A stretch of 55,051 bases of DNA, from positions 1-55,051 of the forward strand of contig JALHNH010000044.1 of assembly GCA_022843625.1 (NCBI GenBank), read 5' to 3'. The position numbers were made by a program, and so were the translations under genes. Under the pieces are notes generated by a model. It did no database searches and had not been told where the DNA came from. It was given only the letters and a program-made list of their open reading frames with translations. The DNA comes from Bryobacter sp. GTDB taxonomy: Bacteria > Acidobacteriota > Terriglobia > Bryobacterales > Bryobacteraceae. This document shows positions 49,442 through 55,051 of this stretch, in pieces (the first letter of the stretch is position 1; every line of letters starts with the position of its first letter).

Positions 49442-50244
49442 TAGAGGAGCTCTTTCAGATAGTGGATCAGCTGAGGGAAGTTGTTGAGTTTGGAGACGCT
49501 GGTGTGGGTAGCGCCACGGATGGCCGTGGGGAAGGGGTCTCCGGGAAATGGCAGGTTGCTAACAATCTCTTCGTGTTCGGCGATGAGGACGCGGCGGGCT
49601 TTGATGGTGGTGCAGCCTGCGGCTTCGGCGTTGATGGTGTGGTCTTCGAGAGATTTGAGGATGGGGGAGCCGGGGCGGAGTTCGAGAAGTAGCGGGATCT
49701 TTACCTTGGCGGCGCTGCCGATGAAGGCAGAGATTGGGTTGGAGCCGAGCAGCTCTGTAACGCTATCGACGATGATGCCGCCCGAATGGGCGGGGGCGAA
49801 GAGGATGTAGCGGATCTTGTCGAGCCAGGGCAGCTTTTGTTGATTGGCGCGGACGAGGGCCCAGCGGGTGACGAGTGCGCCCAGGGAGTGGGCGGCCAGG
49901 ACACAGGATTCGTAATTGGGCGGAGAGGAGCGGACGGGCTGGAGGGCTTTACCGTCGGTCATGGCACTGTCCAGGAGATCGAAGAGGAAGCTGGAGGCGG
50001 CGAGGGCGTTGGAGCGGACACCGTCGTAGCCGAAGAAGATGAGGTCGGTTTCGGCGAGATCGGGATCGTTGAGGGCGATGGTTTCAAAGCCGGACCAGGT
50101 ATCAATTGCGTCGCCGTTGAAGCCGTGAACAAAGAGGATGCAATGTTTGGCGGGCTTGCGGCAGGAGATCATCTTCGAGCGGCCATCGGCGAGTTGCGTT
50201 ACCAGACGGTGGTTGGGCGCTGAATCGAAATCGAAGATCGGCAT
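49441..50244 (-). CDS. Alpha/beta hydrolase (esterase/lipase-like)
   Basis: A 267-residue cytoplasmic hydrolase. The oxyanion segment is LFVHGFNGDA, the nucleophile elbow is AAHSLGALV with the expected Ser, and the catalytic His is likely in GATHTSVSK near the end. The fold resembles DUF676-like lipases. No signal peptide. Substrate unknown. It is the first gene of a two-gene unit with the helical protein and lies 46 nt from the divergent DinB gene. Confidence 0.82.
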   Translation of the reverse strand: MPIFDFDSAPNHRLVTQLADGRSKMISCRKPAKHCILFVHGFNGDAIDTWSGFETIALNDPDLAETDLIFFGYDGVRSNALAASSFLFDLLDSAMTDGKALQPVRSSPPNYESCVLAAHSLGALVTRWALVRANQQKLPWLDKIRYILFAPAHSGGIIVDSVTELLGSNPISAFIGSAAKVKIPLLLELRPGSPILKSLEDHTINAEAAGCTTIKARRVLIAEHEEIVSNLPFPGDPFPTAIRGATHTSVSKLNNFPQLIHYLKELL

Positions 50245-50290
50245 GTGGGTAGCTTCTCACATCCGGATGGTGCGTTACCATGATGCGCAT

Positions 50291-50797
50291 ATGAGATCCG
50301 GATTGCCGACGGCTGCGGACTATGCGCCCTTTTTTGGGCGCTATGTGACGCTTGTAAGTTCTGAAGATATTGTGGGGCATTTGGCGAGTCAGTTGCCGTT
50401 GACGGTTGCGCTGCTGCGAGAGTTGGAGCCGGATCGGAGATATGCGCCGGGCAAGTGGCGTGTGAAGCAGGTGCTGGGGCACATGATCGATACCGAACGG
50501 GTGATGGCGTATAGGGCCTTGCGGATTTCGCGTGGGGATACTACGCCGTTGCCGGGCTTTGATCAGGATGTGCTGGTGAATGGGGCGCGGTTTGATGAGC
50601 AGCCAATGGAGGAGTTGATTGAGGAGTTTGAGAGTGTGCGCAAGGCTACTGTGCTGCAATTGCGGGGGGTAAGAGGAGAGATGTGGGACCGTGTGGGGAC
50701 GGCGTCAGATCACCCGATATCGACGCGGGCGCTGGCGTATATTATTGGCGGGCACGAGTTGTACCATGTCGAATCGCTTGAAAAGTTGTACCGCTGA
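50291..50797 (+). CDS. DinB-family protein
   Basis: A 168-residue four-helix-bundle protein from the ATG at 50291; ATG 50267 is an alternative. The three-His metal site of the superfamily is visible: His in VLGHMIDTERV, then GGHELYHVESL near the end. YAPGKWRVKQVLGHM is a typical DinB_2 segment. Members are metal-dependent, thiol-transferase-like enzymes in many cases, but the substrate is unknown. It precedes the Oar-like receptor by about 94 nt. Confidence 0.88.
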   Translation: MRSGLPTAADYAPFFGRYVTLVSSEDIVGHLASQLPLTVALLRELEPDRRYAPGKWRVKQVLGHMIDTERVMAYRALRISRGDTTPLPGFDQDVLVNGARFDEQPMEELIEEFESVRKATVLQLRGVRGEMWDRVGTASDHPISTRALAYIIGGHELYHVESLEKLYR

Positions 50798-50818
50798 GGT
50801 AGTGATCATTTGTCTTCT

Positions 50819-50828
50819 CCCCCCCCCC
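50819..50828 (+). repeat. C10 homopolymer upstream of the Oar-like receptor
   Basis: Ten consecutive C residues, 63 nt before the receptor start codon. A T6G6 run (50875-50886) stands immediately before the start and includes the ribosome site. In RNA the C10 run can pair with the G6 run and block ribosome entry, and homopolymers of this length are slippage-prone. Confidence 0.7.
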
Positions 50829-50891
50829 TTGCGTTTGAGTTTTGAAAATGATAGTAATCCGGACGTATTAGTCCTTTTTTGGGGGGATAGC

Positions 50892-53800
50892 ATGAAAATC
50901 AAGCTCTTTTGCCAGATGTTGTTTGTATGTAGCGCTGCATGGTCTCAGGCAGTGACTGCAAACCTAGTGGGAACAGTAACGGATACGAGCGGGGCTGTTG
51001 TGCCAAAGGCATTGGTATCCATTTTTGAAATCAATACGGGGTTAGCTCGTAAAGTGTCCACGAATGACGATGGACTTTATAGTCAGCCGTACCTTCCGCC
51101 AGGCATCTACAGAGTGGAGGTAGAACGGCAGGGATTCAAGAAGTTCAGTCGCGACAAAATTGATGTGAACGTGGCGACCACATTGCGCATAGATGCCGTG
51201 CTGGAACCCGGGCAGCTCAGCGAAGTTGTGAACGTAACAGCGGAGGCTCCGCTGCTGCAAACGGATCGCGCCGATGTGAGCCGGTCAGTTACGGGGCAGG
51301 CAGTTAGGGAGTTACCAGTGCCGAACCGAAGCTTTCAGGCTCTTGTAGGCTTGTTGCCAGGTGTGTCGGTGCCGGTTGCCAACTTCACGGCACTCGAGGA
51401 CCCACAACGGACGACCTTTTATCAATCCAACGGACAAGGTAACAGTGCGAACAATGTTCAGGTAGATGGAGTTGACAACAACAACCCGACGCTTGGGCTG
51501 ACAATCTACATTCCTCCCGCTGAGGCGGTGCAGGAAGTGAATATCTCGACATCCAATTACACGGCAGAGTTTGGCAGAGCTGGAGGGGCCGTGGTGAATG
51601 TGATTACGCGCGGAGGCAGTAATCAGTTTCACGGGGCTTTCTTTAACTTCCTGCGAAACCGGGAGTTGCGTGCCCGGAATTTTTTTAACTTTGTACCCCA
51701 GGCAAAGCCAGCGCTAGCACGAAATCAGTATGGCGCGACATTGGGAGGCCCGATTCGAAAGAACAAGACGTTCTTCTTTGGATCCTTTCAGGGAGTGAAT
51801 CAGAGGCAGGCAACTACGCAGTTGAACACAATTCCAGTGAGTGAATGGCGGGGCGGCAACTTCTCAGGTGTTCCGGGGTTGACGCTATACGATCCTGCCA
51901 GCGGCAATGCGGACGGAACGGGGCGGACACCCTTTGCCAACAATACAATTCCAGTCAACCGTCTGCATCCGGTAGCACGGGTTCTGACTCCGCTGATTCC
52001 CGCTACGAATGTGGCGGGATTGAACAACAACATTGTTGGCAATGTACCTTTCACCCAGGATGGGGTTACCTACGATGGACGGGTCGATCACAATTTCAAC
52101 GAGCGGAATTCGATCTTTGTCAAATACAACTATTCCCCTTACGAAGTTGCACAGGGAGCACTGCTGGGAGCCAGAGTTGGCGATGGCGTTCTGTCTCGTG
52201 TACGGACGCACACGGTCTCGTTGAACTTCACCCGTCAATGGTCGCCGTCGCTGCTGATGGAGGCGCGAGCGGGCTACAACCGCTATTTCGCCGACGTGAA
52301 CGGGGACAACATAGACGACCCGCTGGCCAGAGAGCTGCCGATCCGGAATCCGAATCCTGATGCCATATCTACCCGGGGAGCGCCCCGATTTCAAGTGAGC
52401 GGCATGCCGGCAATGGGGCCACCTGTTGTGTATCCACTCGTGAATGCTGACAACCTGTTTAACTTTGTGAATAACTGGACGAAGATTTCGGGTAAACATA
52501 CTTTGAAGTGGGGGGCTGACCTGAGACGGGTGCGTGCCGATCGATTCCAACCACAGGGATTGAATTTCGGGCCGCGCGGACGTTTTGATTACAACCCCGG
52601 GACGACGGCAATTCCGGGACAGGCGCTAGGGCCATTTGGAACGCTTGGGAATTCATTCGCCGCATTTTTGTTAGGCGCTCCCGATTTGACGTACCGGACA
52701 TTTCAAACAGTGACACCCACGAACCGGTTGACGCAAGCGTTCTTCTTTGTGCATGATTCGTGGCAGGTGAGCAAGCGGCTGACGCTGGATCTTGGCTTGC
52801 GCTATGAGGCGCACACCACGGTGAAGCCGCGATATGCGGGCGGAGCATCCAACTACGATCCGGCAACCAATAGCCTGGTGGTGGCGGGTGTCGGCCCGAT
52901 CGGGTTGAGCACCAACGTTGACTTCGATTCGCAACAGTTCGCTCCCCGATTGGGAATGGCCTTCCGGATCAACGAAAAGACCGTGATACGCGGCGGGTAC
53001 GGACTTAGCTATTACACGGGGCGCTTTGGTTTTACAGGAGGCACGTTGTCAACTCAGTTTCCTGTGATTTACAACATACAGGAAGGAGTAGCTGGCAACT
53101 TCCGCGTGGAAGGATCTGCCGATACGCTGCCTGCGTTTTCACTGATTCCGATTCCGCAGAACGGAACTATCAGCCCGGCCCCGAATCAAGGCTACTTTAC
53201 GGTACCGAGGACGAATCCGATTCCGATGGTGCATAGCTACAGCCTGACTGTGCAGCGGCAGTTGACAGGGGGTTGGGTTGCAGATGCAGCATTTGTTGGG
53301 ACGCTTGGACGCAGAATTCCCGGCCAGCGGGAGTTGAACTTCGCATTGCCCGGTCAAGGAGCGGCAGGGCTTTCGTTCAATCAGAGATTTGGGCGAACGG
53401 CAAGCGTGGCAGAGCGGGCGAACGCTTACAACAACAATTACAACGGACTTCAGGTAAACGTACAGAAGCGATTCTCACAGGGGCTATCCTTTCAGGCCGC
53501 GTATACATTTTCAAAAACCTTGGGAGTGGGTGATGACCAACCGGGCTTCACGATTCCTGGATTTGTTCGCGAACGTCACTATGGCCCGGCGGGATTCGAC
53601 CGGACACACATGCTGACGTTGAATCACATCTGGGAATTGCCGTTCGGACGAGGGAAGAGGTTTGCCCAGTCTGGCCCGATGAGTTGGTTGGCGGGGGATT
53701 GGCAGCTTGCGGGTATCGCCCGGTTTGTTACTGGCGCACCGTTCTCAATTGTTGCCGATGCAGGGCCCTGTAACTGTCCTGGAAACGGTAATTTCGCCAA

Positions 53801-54143
53801 TGTTCTTGGACCCACAACGATTCGAGGCGGTTATGGCCCGGGGCAACTCTACATGGACACATCGGCTTTTGCAGCTCCTGCTCCCGGCACATTTGGGAAT
53901 GGTGGCAGAAACAATGTTCGTGGCCCGGGTTTCGGGAATTACGATTTCTCGATATTCCGGTTCTTCAAGCTGCGCGAGGGAATGCGGCTGGAACTGCGCG
54001 GGGAGTTTTACAATCTGACGAATTCTCCCCGGTTTGGAAACCCGGTGAACAATGTGAACGCAGGGAATTTTGGACAGATCACCGGAACTTTATTCGGCGA
54101 AGGCGAGCGTGATGTCCAGATAGGACTGAGGCTAACTTTCTGA
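50892..54143 (+). CDS. Oar-like TonB-dependent receptor with carboxypeptidase-regulatory domain
   Basis: A 1083-residue outer-membrane protein from the ATG at 50892, preceded by GGGGGG. Signal peptide about 1-19 (LFCQMLFVCSAAWSQA). The CarboxypepD_reg domain (about 22-105, LVGTVTDTSGAVVPKALVSI) is followed by a plug-like domain (about 115-250, LVGLLPGVSVP, DGVDNNNPT, EFGRAGGAVVNVITRGG) and a long barrel ending in DVQIGLRLTF. This is the Oar/adhesion-like group expanded in Acidobacteria, of mostly unknown substrate. It stands alone, converging on yicC with 12 nt between stops. Confidence 0.92.
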   Translation: MKIKLFCQMLFVCSAAWSQAVTANLVGTVTDTSGAVVPKALVSIFEINTGLARKVSTNDDGLYSQPYLPPGIYRVEVERQGFKKFSRDKIDVNVATTLRIDAVLEPGQLSEVVNVTAEAPLLQTDRADVSRSVTGQAVRELPVPNRSFQALVGLLPGVSVPVANFTALEDPQRTTFYQSNGQGNSANNVQVDGVDNNNPTLGLTIYIPPAEAVQEVNISTSNYTAEFGRAGGAVVNVITRGGSNQFHGAFFNFLRNRELRARNFFNFVPQAKPALARNQYGATLGGPIRKNKTFFFGSFQGVNQRQATTQLNTIPVSEWRGGNFSGVPGLTLYDPASGNADGTGRTPFANNTIPVNRLHPVARVLTPLIPATNVAGLNNNIVGNVPFTQDGVTYDGRVDHNFNERNSIFVKYNYSPYEVAQGALLGARVGDGVLSRVRTHTVSLNFTRQWSPSLLMEARAGYNRYFADVNGDNIDDPLARELPIRNPNPDAISTRGAPRFQVSGMPAMGPPVVYPLVNADNLFNFVNNWTKISGKHTLKWGADLRRVRADRFQPQGLNFGPRGRFDYNPGTTAIPGQALGPFGTLGNSFAAFLLGAPDLTYRTFQTVTPTNRLTQAFFFVHDSWQVSKRLTLDLGLRYEAHTTVKPRYAGGASNYDPATNSLVVAGVGPIGLSTNVDFDSQQFAPRLGMAFRINEKTVIRGGYGLSYYTGRFGFTGGTLSTQFPVIYNIQEGVAGNFRVEGSADTLPAFSLIPIPQNGTISPAPNQGYFTVPRTNPIPMVHSYSLTVQRQLTGGWVADAAFVGTLGRRIPGQRELNFALPGQGAAGLSFNQRFGRTASVAERANAYNNNYNGLQVNVQKRFSQGLSFQAAYTFSKTLGVGDDQPGFTIPGFVRERHYGPAGFDRTHMLTLNHIWELPFGRGKRFAQSGPMSWLAGDWQLAGIARFVTGAPFSIVADAGPCNCPGNGNFANVLGPTTIRGGYGPGQLYMDTSAFAAPAPGTFGNGGRNNVRGPGFGNYDFSIFRFFKLREGMRLELRGEFYNLTNSPRFGNPVNNVNAGNFGQITGTLFGEGERDVQIGLRLTF

Positions 54144-54155
54144 TTCGGGAGCTTG

Positions 54156-55049
54156 CTATTCGAGGTTGAGGGACTGCTCGCGGATGCGCTCGATCTCGGT
54201 CTTGATCGCGAGGCCGATGTCGGTGATCTGGAGGCCGAAGTCGCCGGCGTTGTTGGACTTCGAAAGGATTGTGTTTGTTTCGCGGTTCATCTCCTGCAAC
54301 AGGAAGTCAATCTTCTTGCCAGCTTCCCCGCCCTTGGTTAGCAGCGACTCCAGATGCGTGCAGTGGGTGAGGAGCCTGGTTACTTCTTCTTCCACGTCGC
54401 CGCGGTCTGCGAGGAAAGCTGACTCCTGGGCAATGCGGGCCGGGTCGACCTGCTGACCACTCAGGAGATCGTTGATCTTGGCTTCGATGCGCTGGCGGAG
54501 GATGGGGAGAATTTGGGTGCGAAGACCTCTTACCTTTGCCGCCTGCTCGCGGATGTTTTCGTTGTAGGCGAGCATTTGTTTCACTAACGATTCGCCTTCG
54601 CGTTCGCGCTGGACGTTGAGTTCTGTTAGAGCTTCTTCGAGGCCGCCGAGGATCGCTTCGTTCAGGGCTTCGGAGATTTCGTCCTCTCTCGATTCAATCA
54701 ACATACCGGGCAAGCGGAGGGCTTCATTCAGATTGGGCTTGCCCATCTCGCCGAAGTGGTTCTCCAGATTGTGAAAGAGGTCGCGGTAAGCAGCAAGGAG
54801 GGGTGCGTTTACGTTGATCGTCTGCTTTGCGGCTTCGCGGGCAAGCGAACACCGGATATCGACGTGGCCCCGGTTGATCTGGGCCTTGGCAAGGGTGCGC
54901 ATCGCTCCTTCGATGGGATCGAAGAAACTGCCCATGTGGAAGTGGAGATCGAGAGCACGGTGGTTGACCGTCTTGATCGAAAGCGTGAGCTCGCCTTCAG
55001 AGATCGAGCGCCGGACGCGGGCGTAGCCAGTCATACTGCGTATGTTCAT
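54156..55049 (-). CDS. yicC: YicC-family endoribonuclease
   Basis: A 297-residue protein of the YicC family, now known as a hexameric endoribonuclease that acts on structured RNA. The N-terminal domain begins MNIRSMTGYARVRRS and contains TVNHRALDLHFHM; the C-terminal DUF1732 part has LPILRQRIEAKINDLL, RGDVEEEVTRLLTHC and KKIDFLLQEMNRETNTILSK. The start at 55049 is 2 nt from the window edge, so an upstream start cannot be excluded, but the start fits the family. In many bacteria it precedes gmk, which would lie downstream; here the downstream gene is the unrelated Oar-like receptor. Confidence 0.93.
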   Translation of the reverse strand: MNIRSMTGYARVRRSISEGELTLSIKTVNHRALDLHFHMGSFFDPIEGAMRTLAKAQINRGHVDIRCSLAREAAKQTINVNAPLLAAYRDLFHNLENHFGEMGKPNLNEALRLPGMLIESREDEISEALNEAILGGLEEALTELNVQREREGESLVKQMLAYNENIREQAAKVRGLRTQILPILRQRIEAKINDLLSGQQVDPARIAQESAFLADRGDVEEEVTRLLTHCTHLESLLTKGGEAGKKIDFLLQEMNRETNTILSKSNNAGDFGLQITDIGLAIKTEIERIREQSLNLE

Positions 55050-55051
55050 GA

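Noticed and set aside
1..55051. CRISPR arrays, rRNA operon, prophage or conjugative genes
   Set aside because: No repeat-spacer pattern, no rRNA-like sequence and no phage structural or transfer genes were seen.

Overview
The window looks like a chromosome segment of an Acidobacteriota bacterium close to Bryobacter/Solibacter. The pointers are two proteins with the Solibacter-type domain (TIGR03437-like), an acidobacterial VWFA-related protein, an Oar-like TonB-dependent receptor, a ZAS anti-sigma protein with the CWQCR signature common in Acidobacteria, many Tat-like and Sec-exported enzymes, and a Gram-negative lpxD. No CRISPR array, rRNA or tRNA was seen. Assignments come from reading the sequence; no database search was possible.

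Layout. (1) 1-114: end of an IS3-family element, cut by the window edge. (2) 342-4676, minus strand: sensor kinase, NarL-type regulator, DUF3124 lipoprotein, DUF2490-like outer-membrane protein, secreted protein, DUF2934-Hsp20. (3) 4970-13720, plus strand: Kef-type antiporter, GlgC, tandem UspA, P2-type cation ATPase, UspA, a 21-codon mini-ORF, a CaCA exchanger, and a monoheme cytochrome c. Parts 2 and 3 read as a stress, ion-homeostasis and carbon-storage block. (4) 13721-14360: gene-poor, with a possible decayed gene. (5) 14361-20504: HtrA-like protease, exported FMN alpha-hydroxy-acid dehydrogenase overlapping a hexaheme cytochrome, and a large surface metallopeptidase. (6) 31823-20510, minus strand, an almost gapless run: VWFA protein, acyl-CoA carboxylase beta, TPR protein, a terminator, then zinc-ribbon protein, lpxD, LOG protein, SpoIIE phosphatase, K+ channel, nnr, tsaE, SDR. 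(7) 31822-35866, plus: selB and a PAS-GGDEF-EAL protein. (8) 35863-42324: a TonB receptor-PhoD-Cys-rich peptide-MerR series on the minus strand, divergent from an ECF sigma/anti-sigma pair. (9) 42325-50797: beta-lactamase-like serine hydrolase, Gfo/Idh/MocA oxidoreductase, HhH-cytochrome, a MauG-cupredoxin-beta-propeller lipoprotein trio, an esterase plus unknown helical protein pair, and DinB. (10) 50892-55049: Oar-like receptor and YicC.

Most notable. Between PhoD and MerR lies an unannotated 31-residue peptide with nine cysteines (36279-36374). It sits directly behind a promoter almost identical in layout to the classical mercury mer operator-promoter, and its start codon lies so close to the -10 box that the transcript should be leaderless. 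Together with the adjacent MerR-type regulator this looks like a minimal metal-responsive metallothionein unit. Other candidates are an anti-sigma factor fused to a degenerate HNH-like domain beside a TonB receptor whose start codon lies in a hairpin loop; the exported flavin dehydrogenase/hexaheme pair; and a mini-ORF locked by 4-nt overlaps between a UspA gene and a calcium exchanger gene.

Architecture. Convergent genes repeatedly end on overlapping or abutting stop codons, and the divergent selB/VWFA pair have overlapping start codons. Plus-strand G/C asymmetry changes sign near 23.5-24.5 kb inside a co-directional gene run, while the first ~13.7 kb is nearly balanced.
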